DNA from: Massilibacillus massiliensis
Lineage (GTDB): Bacteria > Bacillota > Negativicutes > FLKF01
Assembly: GCF_900086705.1 (NCBI RefSeq)
Contig: NZ_LT575483.1
Span: 683,166 to 747,165, forward strand
Length of the DNA stretch: 64,000 bases
Reading direction: 5' to 3'
Both the position numbers and the translations under genes were made by a program. The notes beneath the pieces were generated by a model that saw only the letters and a program-made list of their open reading frames with translations, did no database searches and was not told where the DNA came from. Below are positions 8,106 through 16,987 of this stretch, piece by piece. How positions within the stretch are numbered: position 1 is the first letter of the stretch; the number at the start of each line of letters is the position of its first letter.

Positions 8106-8790
8106 TATCGGAACCTCCCTCTTCAAGCATGACTGAAATTTTTCCATAACCACGACTTTTAGAATTGCCCAAACGATAGATACCTTCATTAAATTTCAGT
8201 AATTGCTCCTGAACATATTCTTTGCATAAAGTTACAGCATTTTCACCTAATAATGCTATCTTATATAAACGTATTTCTCCTTGAAAGAGCAGTCCGCTTC
8301 GTGCCGCCTTATATGTACGAGGATTAGAAACTGGTTTACCATCCTGCATGTCAATAGAGTTTTTCATATCAATAGAAAAACAGTCTTTTATGTTATAATC
8401 ATTTGCTTTGATGCTCACATCACTGAACAACAACTTCGGTGTATTGTTAAAGCCCTCAATTCCAAATAAATATTCAGCAGAAAGCTTCTCCTGAACCTCG
8501 TGATACCGTTCTCGTATACGCTTTACGTCTTCATGCCGTAACACAATCTGTTGTTCCTTATCCTGCAAATACTTCGTATATAAATCCGCAATCTCCAGCT
8601 TTTTTGCACTCGTATCATCTCGTATAATTGCACGCAAAGTCCCCTTAAGCGAGGAACCTGGAAGACACGGAAACCCCGCCAAATCTACCACCGTCTGCTG
8701 ATCTATCCCGCCAATTTCAAACGCTACCGGTGCACCGCCGATAAATAAATTGGAAAGTGTTTTTATTTTAAATTGAATGATGTTTTGCAT
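8086..8790 (-). CDS. RAMP protein, Csm3/Cas7-like backbone subunit
   Basis: A clear Cas7-group RAMP: LPGSSLKGTLR at residues 43-53, a LLFSD strand, KAARSGLLFQGEI and a C-terminal GNSKSRGYGKI glycine-rich loop. Asp30 in IGGIDQQ sits where Csm3 carries the Asp that cuts target RNA, so the complex may have RNase activity. Length (234 aa) is close to Csm3. It overlaps the Cas10-like gene by 28 bp. In known type III complexes several copies form the filament on the crRNA; here the source of the guide is unknown. Confidence 0.82.
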   Translation of the reverse strand: MQNIIQFKIKTLSNLFIGGAPVAFEIGGIDQQTVVDLAGFPCLPGSSLKGTLRAIIRDDTSAKKLEIADLYTKYLQDKEQQIVLRHEDVKRIRERYHEVQEKLSAEYLFGIEGFNNTPKLLFSDVSIKANDYNIKDCFSIDMKNSIDMQDGKPVSNPRTYKAARSGLLFQGEIRLYKIALLGENAVTLCKEYVQEQLLKFNEGIYRLGNSKSRGYGKISVMLEEGGSDIEKLSN

Positions 8791-10916
8791 GATTTAGTTC
8801 CTCCACCTTTTTGATTTTTCATCAGAATCTTATTACGTATACACATATCATGATACTGATAAAATAGCATAAGTGAATCAATATAATCTACATTCCACCA
8901 TGCATGTGCTAATCTACAAAATTTATCACTATCAAAATCCATATGATAATCAGGCTGATCTGTCTGCTGATACTCCTTTCCACTCATGATCATTTTTTTC
9001 GACTCTTTTTCTTCTCCACAAAATATTTTCGCATATCCCAAAATCATATTTTTAGCCTTTTCGATATTTATTTTTTTTGTATCTCGCAGTTTAAAAAACA
9101 TAGATTTTTCAATATGAATTTTTTTATAATAAGAAAATCTTTTTCTATTTTTATCCTTTGGAAAAAACTCCATTTTTTGAACAAATACGTTTTTAAACTG
9201 ATTATTATACAAACTATTTTCATATAAATAATCCGTCGTTTTAAAAAGCAAAATTTTTCCAGCGTTTTTTAGCTCAATCTCATTAAAGTATTTTCCATTT
9301 TTATTTTTTTCTTCAGCAATACTAAATCGCTCATCACAAAACAGCAGCATAAGCCGTAAATAGCTTTCTAAGCGTTTTTTTCTTTTCTGAATAAGCTTAA
9401 GTCTTAAAAACAATTCTTCTCCTTCTTTTTTTCCCTTAAGCATCACAAATTCAAATCCATTTTCCCCTTTCCCTCCCACCTGCTCAAGTATACCCGCTTT
9501 TAAGAGCACTTCTGCCTGATACAACTCCGGCTGCTCCATATATTTAGGAATTAAGTGATATAAAAGCTGATTCATATACTTGATATCATTTGACTCAACA
9601 CTCGGATCACACAATTTTTCTAAAAGCGTATAAAAAAATCTTGAACGGCCAAGCTCCTGTCTATATCTTTCATTATCTTGAATCCAACGTAATACACGTA
9701 GTTGATGTAAAAAAGCATACCATGCAGGTATTAAACTCAGCTCGCGGTTTATCTGTTTTTTGTCTTTATTAGCTGAGCCTTTTAACGCTCCTTTTCTTGC
9801 TTTAATCCTTGCATAATTAAGATCAAAAAATGCTAAATTTCCAATTGCAATTTTAGCATCAAGCTCGTTTTTTAAGATGAGAGGACAGGTCTCATCTTTC
9901 GCCAGCTTTAATTGACTCTCTACCATCTCTAAATAATAACGAATCGGCTCTCGATTTTGAGTGATTGCAACACCAATACTCATAGACATCTTACATTGAT
10001 CAGAAGAAAGACTATTTTTGATGTTGTCCAACAGTTTTTTGCAAACCTCAATTCCTCTGAGCAAATTTCCAATTTTCACCGCAAAGAAAATATCATCTCC
10101 CGCAACATAAAATGGAAAAATCCATCCCTGTTGAGCATTTGCGTCATCTTTTACCATATTTTTTGATACATTCGTAACCGCTTTATGTAACCCTTTTAAA
10201 GAAACCTCGTCATAAAGGAGCTTGCTTATTTTTTGATATTCATCATAATCCGACAAGCTTTTAAACATATCGCCCATGCCATCCAAATCAGCTTTAATTA
10301 CGGCAATTTTAAAGCGTTTTTGAGGATCATATTTATCTTTATCTTCATGTTTTAGCTTGTCTAATTCTGTTACAAAAAGAGGAAATTCATCTGCTATTTT
10401 GCCGTTTTTATCGAAGCTTGCCTTCTTTAGAGATTGAAAATTAAACAGTACACTTCGATTTTTCTCAATAATTTCATTGAAAATTTCAGTTCCTTTTAAC
10501 CGTCTTTTTGCTTCCTGAATCACTGCAATCTTTTCCAAGCTTTCTGTCTCTGCATGATTTTGTAAATGAAACTCTGCTTCGAGAAAAACATTATAACGCA
10601 ACAGCTTTTGACCTCCGGAATTACGATAATACCGTAAAAATAAACCATTTATCCTCTCTTTTATGCATAACTCCGGCAAATCGCAATGAAAAATATAGAC
10701 ACCGGAACAGGCAAGCAACTCCACCTCTTTTAAATTACGATCTGGAAAACAGTTCTGAATATCGGCGAAAAAACAATCCGATATTTCATGTGAGGCCTGC
10801 ATAACACTTTTTAAAGTGTTTTCCTCCGCTTGTTTCTCCTGGGTGTGGGCGTGAATGGCTTCCGTCAGAAAAGTCTGTACTTTATCAATAGAAAGTGCAA
10901 CGATGTACTTATTCAT
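8763..10916 (-). CDS. Cas10-like large subunit lacking HD domain, with AGDD palm motif
   Basis: The 717-residue protein starts directly with a palm-like strand (IVALSIDKVQTFL) and has no N-terminal HD nuclease. A second palm domain is clear: KADLDGMG at 208-215, YVAGDD at 270-275 where Cas10 has GGDD, and MSIGVAI at 312-318. Both metal-binding Asp residues remain, and AGDD-type palms are active in some GGDEF cyclases, so cyclic oligoadenylate synthesis is possible but unproven. A helical C-terminal half completes the family layout. Its start overlaps the DUF6602 stop by 4 bp (ATGA). No CARF effector is visible in the operon. Confidence 0.82.
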   Translation of the reverse strand: MNKYIVALSIDKVQTFLTEAIHAHTQEKQAEENTLKSVMQASHEISDCFFADIQNCFPDRNLKEVELLACSGVYIFHCDLPELCIKERINGLFLRYYRNSGGQKLLRYNVFLEAEFHLQNHAETESLEKIAVIQEAKRRLKGTEIFNEIIEKNRSVLFNFQSLKKASFDKNGKIADEFPLFVTELDKLKHEDKDKYDPQKRFKIAVIKADLDGMGDMFKSLSDYDEYQKISKLLYDEVSLKGLHKAVTNVSKNMVKDDANAQQGWIFPFYVAGDDIFFAVKIGNLLRGIEVCKKLLDNIKNSLSSDQCKMSMSIGVAITQNREPIRYYLEMVESQLKLAKDETCPLILKNELDAKIAIGNLAFFDLNYARIKARKGALKGSANKDKKQINRELSLIPAWYAFLHQLRVLRWIQDNERYRQELGRSRFFYTLLEKLCDPSVESNDIKYMNQLLYHLIPKYMEQPELYQAEVLLKAGILEQVGGKGENGFEFVMLKGKKEGEELFLRLKLIQKRKKRLESYLRLMLLFCDERFSIAEEKNKNGKYFNEIELKNAGKILLFKTTDYLYENSLYNNQFKNVFVQKMEFFPKDKNRKRFSYYKKIHIEKSMFFKLRDTKKINIEKAKNMILGYAKIFCGEEKESKKMIMSGKEYQQTDQPDYHMDFDSDKFCRLAHAWWNVDYIDSLMLFYQYHDMCIRNKILMKNQKGGGTKSCKTSFNLK

Positions 10917-11800
10917 TGCTTATCTTTTGCCTCCTCCGCAAATTTATTGAACATTTTAGCATACGCAATATGCGGAAATAAGAGAGGATTATTAATCAAC
11001 ATAAGTAGCTGGTTTAGCTGTAAGTTTAAGCTTAATAAAGCTATGTTGACTCCATTTTTTTCTACTTGATAATGATCTAATTCCATATTTACTAACGCAT
11101 CATTCTGCTTTATTTCAAGATTTGGTGATTTATTTACATGGTTTAAAGAAATATACCATTCATTCAAATTTTTCTTATCATCAGCAATTTCTATCTCTAA
11201 TCTTTGCTTATCAGATTGTGCCTGAATAATAAAATCAAATGGTATATCTCTAACCTTCGCTTTCCTTTTTCCATAATCTTCTTCTAGACAGCATAAAATT
11301 TTCAATGGTCGCGTTGCCGTTTGAGTAGACGGACGAGTATTCACACCCGTAACAATATCTGTGAACATCCTCGCGCAGGAAATACCTGATGTCTGTAATT
11401 GCTCAATGCTATCAATCCAACTCTTTAATCGGCTCTTTTTGACTGAAGTACTCTTACATTCAATAACAACGGCTACAGCCTCAATGGGTATAAATTTCAA
11501 TCTACCGTAACGGAAGATATAAGGCGTATAAGTTTCGTCAAAAATTACTAAATCAACTTCATTGGATACCTTTCCATTAGAATCAATAATAAATACCGAT
11601 TTTTCAATAACAAACTTTTTAGGAATAATTTGTCTAAACATCTCTTCCCATAAATCCTCACGAAAACTACCAATTGTCGGTCCATGTTCTACTCTAAAAT
11701 ACAATTGATCAACAAGTGCTTTCTCCTGCTGAATATAATTTTCAATGATGTCACCAATCGTATTTTTATCCGGAATCCCAATTTTCTTATTTTCAATCAT
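10913..11800 (-). CDS. DUF6602 protein, PD-(D/E)XK nuclease-like
   Basis: First gene of the type III-like operon. The sequence HGPTIGSFREDLWEEMF, then NEVDLVIFD with Asp83 and AVVIECKS with Glu114 and Lys116, matches the D...ExK active site of PD-(D/E)XK nucleases as seen in DUF6602 proteins. The C-terminal 150 residues show no motif I recognise. The start is ATG at 11800, 8 bp after AGAGG. Its 4-bp overlap with the Cas10-like gene suggests a dedicated effector or complex partner; that is inference. Upstream of 11800 there is no array and no convincing promoter. Confidence 0.72.
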   Translation of the reverse strand: MIENKKIGIPDKNTIGDIIENYIQQEKALVDQLYFRVEHGPTIGSFREDLWEEMFRQIIPKKFVIEKSVFIIDSNGKVSNEVDLVIFDETYTPYIFRYGRLKFIPIEAVAVVIECKSTSVKKSRLKSWIDSIEQLQTSGISCARMFTDIVTGVNTRPSTQTATRPLKILCCLEEDYGKRKAKVRDIPFDFIIQAQSDKQRLEIEIADDKKNLNEWYISLNHVNKSPNLEIKQNDALVNMELDHYQVEKNGVNIALLSLNLQLNQLLMLINNPLLFPHIAYAKMFNKFAEEAKDKQ

Positions 11801-11971
11801 CAACTACGCCTCTTTTCTTCCACTTAAAATGAACTATTCATCTCCAACCTCATCGATATACATTATATTTTAAATTTTATACCAAGGACTATTTACCTAT
11901 AATCTGTTGAGATTAATCTTAGTATATTCTATCATGTAATATTTTGTCTATATTTTCCTTACTTATCATCA

Positions 11972-12010
11972 AAAAACTGCCCTGTTATCAAAGATAACAG
12001 GGCAGTTTTT
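11972..12010. terminator. Bidirectional terminator downstream of sdhB
   Basis: A perfect 18-bp stem (AAAAACTGCCCTGTTATC) with a 3-nt loop gives A/T runs on both sides. It ends the leftward sdh/fum operon and shields the type III-like operon promoter. Confidence 0.92.
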
Positions 12011-12022
12011 ATATGCTGTCTT

Positions 12023-12775
12023 TTATTTATTGAACAAGTTTTTAATTGCTTGTTTATTTACATCTCTATTAAGTTGTGCAAGATGTTCTGTAAGTTTAAT
12101 ATGCTTAGGACAAGCTTGTACACAGTTTTGGCTATTACCGCAACTTGTGATTCCGCCTTTTTCCATTAGAGCATTTAAACGAGTTTCTTTATCAAAAGAA
12201 CCAAATGGATGCAAGTTAAATAGATGAGCCTGTACAGTCGGAGCAGGTCCAATGAAATCGGATTGAGGTCCAACATTAGGACAAGCTTCCATACAACAAC
12301 CACAAGTCATGCAGTGAGAAATCTCATATGCAGTAGCAGCTGTGTAAGGGTTTTGAATTGGCGCATCTTTTACTTCCCATGAACCATCTACACGAACCCA
12401 GCCTTGAATTCTTTTTAAGCTTTCAAACATAACAGCACGATCAATTAAAAGGTCGCGAATTACAGGAAAAGTACGAGCTGGTGATAGACGAATTGGTTGC
12501 TCTAATTGATCAATAAGTGCAGAGCACGCTTGGCGAGCTTTGCCGTTAATGACCATCATACAAGCACCACATACTTTTTCTAAACAGTTACATTCCCAAG
12601 TTACAGGCGTAGTCTTTTTACCATCTTTCGTTACAGGATTTTTTTGAATTTCCATTAATACTGCAACGATATTAAGTGCCGGACGATAATCAACTTCAAA
12701 TTCTTCCGTATAAGGCGCGCTTGTTGGAGATGCTTGTCTTTCAATAATAAGATGAACTTTTTTCTGTTCTGCCAT
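12023..12775 (-). CDS. sdhB: Succinate dehydrogenase/fumarate reductase iron-sulfur subunit
   Basis: The 250-residue protein carries the [2Fe-2S] cysteines in ECNCLEKVCGACM and a later C, then ferredoxin-type clusters CMTCGCCMEACP and CGNSQNCVQACP, giving the 2Fe, 4Fe and 3Fe centres that pass electrons between the flavin and quinone. It is the last gene of the operon, 2 bp after sdhA, with GGAGGTAAATAATC before its ATG. In an anaerobe the complex probably works as menaquinol:fumarate reductase, though direction cannot be read from sequence. Confidence 0.95.
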   Translation of the reverse strand: MAEQKKVHLIIERQASPTSAPYTEEFEVDYRPALNIVAVLMEIQKNPVTKDGKKTTPVTWECNCLEKVCGACMMVINGKARQACSALIDQLEQPIRLSPARTFPVIRDLLIDRAVMFESLKRIQGWVRVDGSWEVKDAPIQNPYTAATAYEISHCMTCGCCMEACPNVGPQSDFIGPAPTVQAHLFNLHPFGSFDKETRLNALMEKGGITSCGNSQNCVQACPKHIKLTEHLAQLNRDVNKQAIKNLFNK

Positions 12776-12777
12776 GA

Positions 12778-14532
12778 TTATTTACCTCCCTTAGCGACAG
12801 CATAGTTACGAGGACGCGGTTTAATAATGGAATGATCGAAATCAATATAGCTGATTTTTGGACAGCAAGTAGTTTCATCAAATTCCGCAATCGTAGTTTT
12901 AAGGAATTTTTCGTCATTACGATCTGGGAATTCAGCTTTATAATGTGCACCACGGCTTTCATCACGAAGACGAGCTGCTTTACATACAACAAGTGCATAA
13001 ATCATCATATTACGAAGTTGTCTTACAAACATAGCTTCTTGGTTAGCCCAATGGCCTTTATCAGCAACTCCAATATCATCCCAACGTTTCAGAAGTTTTT
13101 GTAACTCTTCATAACAAATGTCTAACTCTTTATTTACACGAACGATTGTAACGTATTTCATCATCACTTCACCAAGTTCATGATGTAATTTATACGCATT
13201 TTCAGAACCATTCATTGTAAGAATTTTTTCAAATTCATCTACAGTTTCTTTTTTTGCTTGGTCAATTTCTTCTTGTGTTAAGTCAGAGCCTTTTTCTCCT
13301 TCTTTAGCCCAACGCATAGCTTCTGGGCCAGATACTGTACCAGAATAAGCAGCGGAAAGAAGTGAGTTCGCACCAAGACGGTTTGCACCATGATATTGAT
13401 AATCGCACTCACCAGATGCTAAAAGCCCCGGAATGTTTGTATTATGCTTTTGGTCTACCCAAATACCACCCATAGAATAGTGAACGGATGGGAAAATTTG
13501 CATTGGAACTTTACGAGGATCATCACCAACAAATTCTTCATAAATTTCCATGATGCCAGCAAGTTTACGGTTTAAGTAATCTGTATCGATATGGGAAAGA
13601 TCAAGATATACTCTGTTTTCACCATTGATACCAAGACCCATTTCTACGCACACTTTGTGAATTGCACGAGCTGCAATATCACGAGGAACAAGGTTACCAT
13701 ATGCAGGGTACATTTCTTCCAAGAAATACCAAGGTTTACCATCTTTATAAGTCCAAACACGGCCACCTTCACCACGAGCTGCTTCTGACATAAGACGGTT
13801 TTTGTCTTCGCCAGGAATAGCGGTTGGATGAATTTGTACGAATTCACTGTTACCAAGATGAGCACCTTGTTGATAAACAGCAGATACTGCAGAACCATTA
13901 CAAATTGTAGAGTTCGTGCTTTTACCGAAGATCATACCAGGTCCGCCAGTTGCTAAGATAACTGCATCACCAGCAAATACTTCAATTTCCATTGAATTCA
14001 TGCTTTGTGCTACGATACCACGGCATACGCCTTCTTTATTTTTAACAATTCTAACGAATTCCCAGAATTCATATTTTTTAACTAAACCTTTTGTTTCCCA
14101 CATACGAACTTGTTCGTCTAAAGCATAAAGCAATTGCTGACCAGTAGTAGCACCTGCAAAACAAGTACGTTTATTTTTTTGCCCACCAAAGTTACGAAGG
14201 TCAAGTACACCCTCAGCAGTACGAGTGAAAGGAACACCCATACGGTCAAACATTTTGATTAATTTTGGAGCAGCATCAATCATGCCCTTGATCGCTGTTT
14301 GATCGCCTAAGAAGTCGCCTCCATAAACTGTATCATCAAAATGTTCCCAAATACTATCGTTTTGACCTTTTGTATTCATACAAGCGTTAATACCGCCTTG
14401 AGCACAAAGTGAATGAGAGCGTTTTACTGGGCAATAAGAGAATAATTCTACTTCACCGCCAGCTTCGCAAACCTTCATTGCAGCCATTAAGCCGGATAAT
14501 CCGCCACCTACAATTATAATTTTCTTTTTCAC
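12778..14532 (-). CDS. sdhA: Succinate dehydrogenase/fumarate reductase flavoprotein subunit
   Basis: A 584-residue FAD protein: dinucleotide motif GGGLSGLMAA near the N-terminus, covalent-FAD region RSHSLCAQGGINA, catalytic stretch HPTAIPG...EAARGEGGR and SVHYSMGG. It interconverts fumarate and succinate with SdhB and the membrane anchor SdhC. The start is GTG at 14532. Gene order C-A-B and the single anchor match the Bacillus/Wolinella type. It sits behind fumarase genes, so malate to fumarate to succinate is encoded in one operon. Confidence 0.96.
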   Translation of the reverse strand: MKKKIIIVGGGLSGLMAAMKVCEAGGEVELFSYCPVKRSHSLCAQGGINACMNTKGQNDSIWEHFDDTVYGGDFLGDQTAIKGMIDAAPKLIKMFDRMGVPFTRTAEGVLDLRNFGGQKNKRTCFAGATTGQQLLYALDEQVRMWETKGLVKKYEFWEFVRIVKNKEGVCRGIVAQSMNSMEIEVFAGDAVILATGGPGMIFGKSTNSTICNGSAVSAVYQQGAHLGNSEFVQIHPTAIPGEDKNRLMSEAARGEGGRVWTYKDGKPWYFLEEMYPAYGNLVPRDIAARAIHKVCVEMGLGINGENRVYLDLSHIDTDYLNRKLAGIMEIYEEFVGDDPRKVPMQIFPSVHYSMGGIWVDQKHNTNIPGLLASGECDYQYHGANRLGANSLLSAAYSGTVSGPEAMRWAKEGEKGSDLTQEEIDQAKKETVDEFEKILTMNGSENAYKLHHELGEVMMKYVTIVRVNKELDICYEELQKLLKRWDDIGVADKGHWANQEAMFVRQLRNMMIYALVVCKAARLRDESRGAHYKAEFPDRNDEKFLKTTIAEFDETTCCPKISYIDFDHSIIKPRPRNYAVAKGGK

Positions 14533-14589
14533 GCAGGTTCTCTCCTTAATCTAAGATTATCTAGTAGTACGTTTACTAGACCTGATTGA

Positions 14590-15207
14590 TTACGCAATAA
14601 AGCGAGTTAGTGAAACTACACCAATAACAGATAACAATACACACAAAGCCAATGCAGCTTTATTGAACATAGCTTGGGCACGAGGACCTTTTGCAATCCC
14701 CCAAGTCATTGTGAAAGTAAATAATCCATTAGTGAAATGATAAACAGCAGCAACCATACCGACAGTATACAATACGAATACAATTGGGTTGCTAAGATAA
14801 TTATTCATAAGAGCATAATTAATTTCCACGCCGGAACCTTTCATCATGATACGTAAGTACCCTACATGCCAGAGCAAGAATACAATCGTATACCAAGCAG
14901 TGATTCTTTGGAAATAGAATTGCCAATTGCGAACATAACCGTATTGTTGTGGGTTATTTTTCGCCTGCATAGCAATAATTGCGCCATAAATACCATGAAA
15001 CAAGAACGGAATTGCAATAAAGAAAATTTCCATAAATATCATGATGTCATGAGGGATCAGAGCTAATCTTGCTACCGCAGCATCAAAACTGCTTGCGCCC
15101 CCCAATACTGATGAAATTGTAAAAATGTGTTCTATTAAGAAGAACCCAACTGGCACTATTCCGCATAAGGAATGTAAACGACGAACATAAAAAGTTGTGT
15201 GACTCAT
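14590..15207 (-). CDS. sdhC: Succinate dehydrogenase/fumarate reductase cytochrome b558 subunit
   Basis: A 205-residue membrane protein with five hydrophobic segments and conserved His residues (RRLHSL, LIEHIF, FHGIYG, LWHVGY, VYHFTNG) that fit di-heme cytochrome b of the SdhC type. It anchors the complex and exchanges electrons with menaquinone. It lies 57 bp upstream of sdhA. The start ATG follows AGGAGG at a workable distance. A small CCCCCC/GGGGGG dyad between fumB and sdhC lacks a T tail, so it does not look like a terminator. Confidence 0.93.
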   Translation of the reverse strand: MSHTTFYVRRLHSLCGIVPVGFFLIEHIFTISSVLGGASSFDAAVARLALIPHDIMIFMEIFFIAIPFLFHGIYGAIIAMQAKNNPQQYGYVRNWQFYFQRITAWYTIVFLLWHVGYLRIMMKGSGVEINYALMNNYLSNPIVFVLYTVGMVAAVYHFTNGLFTFTMTWGIAKGPRAQAMFNKAALALCVLLSVIGVVSLTRFIA

Positions 15208-15251
15208 GCTTAAACCTCCTGTATTTTTTCATCCCCCCTAGGGGGAAAATA

Positions 15252-15809
15252 TTATAACTTACGATAAGGTGCTTGACCTTGTTCGTAGAAGTTATTACCT
15301 TCACAGTCAATTACTACGATAGCTGGGAAATCTTCAACTGTTAAAGCGGCAACTGCTTCTGGACCAAGTTCAGGATACGCCAATACCTCGTATTTTTTAA
15401 CTGATTTTGCAATTAAGGCAGCTGCTCCGCCTACTGCAGCAAAATAAGTAGTACCATTTTTTTTCATTGCATCCAACACTTCTTTGCTGCGAGATCCTTT
15501 ACCAATCATACCTTTGATCCCTTGTGCAAGCATTGTTGGTGTATATGCATCCATACGACCGGAAGTTGTAGGACCAGCTGAACCAATTGGATCACCAGGT
15601 TTTGCCGGCGTTGGGCCAAGATAATAAACAATTTGATTTTGCCAGTCAACAGGTAATTTTTCACCACGTGCCAAAGCTTCTGTCATTACTTTATGAGCCG
15701 CATCACGTGCACTGATAATTGTTCCGGTAATTAACACACTGTCACCAGCTTTTAATGTACGGGATACCTCTTCAGTTAAAGGTGTTGTAATACGAATTTT
15801 TTCAGCCAT
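15252..15809 (-). CDS. fumB: Class I fumarate hydratase, beta subunit
   Basis: The 185-residue protein matches the C-terminal domain of Fe-S class I fumarases and the related L-tartrate dehydratase beta subunit: GDSVLITGTIISARDAAHK, YYLGPTPAKPG and GPTTSGRMD. With the alpha subunit just upstream it interconverts malate and fumarate. The neighbouring fumarate reductase favours fumarase over tartrate dehydratase. Confidence 0.92.
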   Translation of the reverse strand: MAEKIRITTPLTEEVSRTLKAGDSVLITGTIISARDAAHKVMTEALARGEKLPVDWQNQIVYYLGPTPAKPGDPIGSAGPTTSGRMDAYTPTMLAQGIKGMIGKGSRSKEVLDAMKKNGTTYFAAVGGAAALIAKSVKKYEVLAYPELGPEAVAALTVEDFPAIVVIDCEGNNFYEQGQAPYRKL

Positions 15810-15824
15810 TTTTACATTCCCCTC

Positions 15825-16667
15825 CTATAAGATAACTTCTGCATGACGCATTGCATGACAGCAAATATTTACGGATACAGGTAAACCAGCAATATGCGTT
15901 GCAAACCATTCAACATTCACAGCAAGTGCTGTAGTTGTACCGCCAAGTTGTGGACCGATACCAGTCTTGTTGAGTAATTCAAGCAATTCAGCTTCTAGTT
16001 TTTGATACTCAGGATGTGGATTACGCACACTAATTGGACGTGCTAGCGCTTTTTTAGATAAGAGCGCGGATTTTTCCATAGTACCACCAATACCTACACC
16101 TACTACCATTGGAGGGCATGGATTAGGACCAGCATGTTTTACGATGTCAAGAACAGCGTTTTTTACACCTTCAACACCATCAGCTGGCACTAGCATTTTA
16201 ACACCTGATTTATTTTCACTACCAAAACCTTTAGGGGCAATTGTCATTTTGACTTTGTCACCATCGACAATACTTGTATGTAGTATTGCTGGAGTATTGT
16301 TTGTCGTATTTTTACGATTAAACAAAGGTTCGCCAACTACAGATTTACGAAGATAGCCTTCCGTATAACCTGCAGCAACACCAGCGTTCACAGCATCGAC
16401 TAAATTACCGCCTTCAAAATGAACATCTTGTCCAATTTCCATAAAAATAACTGCCATACCAGTATCTTGACAGATCGGTCTATCTTCAGCTTTTGCAATT
16501 TCGGCATTTTTAATGATCTGATCAAGTACATCTCTACCTACCGGTGACTCTTCAGTTTCTCTGCCTTTTTTCAAAGCCTCGTATACATCTTCTGGCAAAT
16601 AGTAAGCAGCGTCTTTACACATTTTAGTAATGGCTTCAGTAACCTTTTCTACGTGAATTGTACGCAA
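15825..16667 (-). CDS. fumA: Class I fumarate hydratase, alpha subunit
   Basis: The 280-residue subunit holds the [4Fe-4S] region, with Cys in RPICQDTGMAV and later CPPMVVGVGIGG. I start at TTG 16667, 6 bp after GGGAGGG; an ATG at 16724 has no such site and would add 19 atypical residues. It is first in the fumA-fumB-sdhC-sdhA-sdhB operon. The 320-bp gap upstream to 16987 is AT-rich and should contain the operon promoter, but I saw no sure -35/-10 pair or operator. Confidence 0.92.
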   Translation of the reverse strand: MRTIHVEKVTEAITKMCKDAAYYLPEDVYEALKKGRETEESPVGRDVLDQIIKNAEIAKAEDRPICQDTGMAVIFMEIGQDVHFEGGNLVDAVNAGVAAGYTEGYLRKSVVGEPLFNRKNTTNNTPAILHTSIVDGDKVKMTIAPKGFGSENKSGVKMLVPADGVEGVKNAVLDIVKHAGPNPCPPMVVGVGIGGTMEKSALLSKKALARPISVRNPHPEYQKLEAELLELLNKTGIGPQLGGTTTALAVNVEWFATHIAGLPVSVNICCHAMRHAEVIL

Positions 16668-16987
16668 TGTAAACCCTCCCAAAATATAATATATAATACA
16701 CTCATAGGCACCATAATAGCACATTTAATACGCCTTTTCAACAAAATTCTCAGTCCAGACAAGAACTGCCCAAAAGGTGTTTTAATGTGTTCTTCGTAAA
16801 ATTTCTATGAGAAGTATCCACCCATATAGAATTATAATAACCATATGTTATCATATGATAACTATTTATGTTTTTCGCATTTTCAATTAATTATATTAAT
16901 AAGTATTTGCTATAGATCACATACATTCCTGCTAAATTGCAGATATTTTTAATAAAATTTTAATATATCTTTCAATTTTGTTAAAAT

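Noticed and set aside
11804-11970. Promoter for the type III-like operon
   Set aside because: TATAAT-like boxes occur but none has a -35 box at normal spacing, so I did not call one.
12741-12998. Overlapping frame at the sdhA/sdhB junction
   Set aside because: It is in a different frame of sdhA with no motif of its own; sdhA and sdhB are both intact.
15233-15245. C/G-rich dyad between fumB and sdhC as a terminator
   Set aside because: The arms meet with almost no loop and no T run follows; the genes appear cotranscribed.
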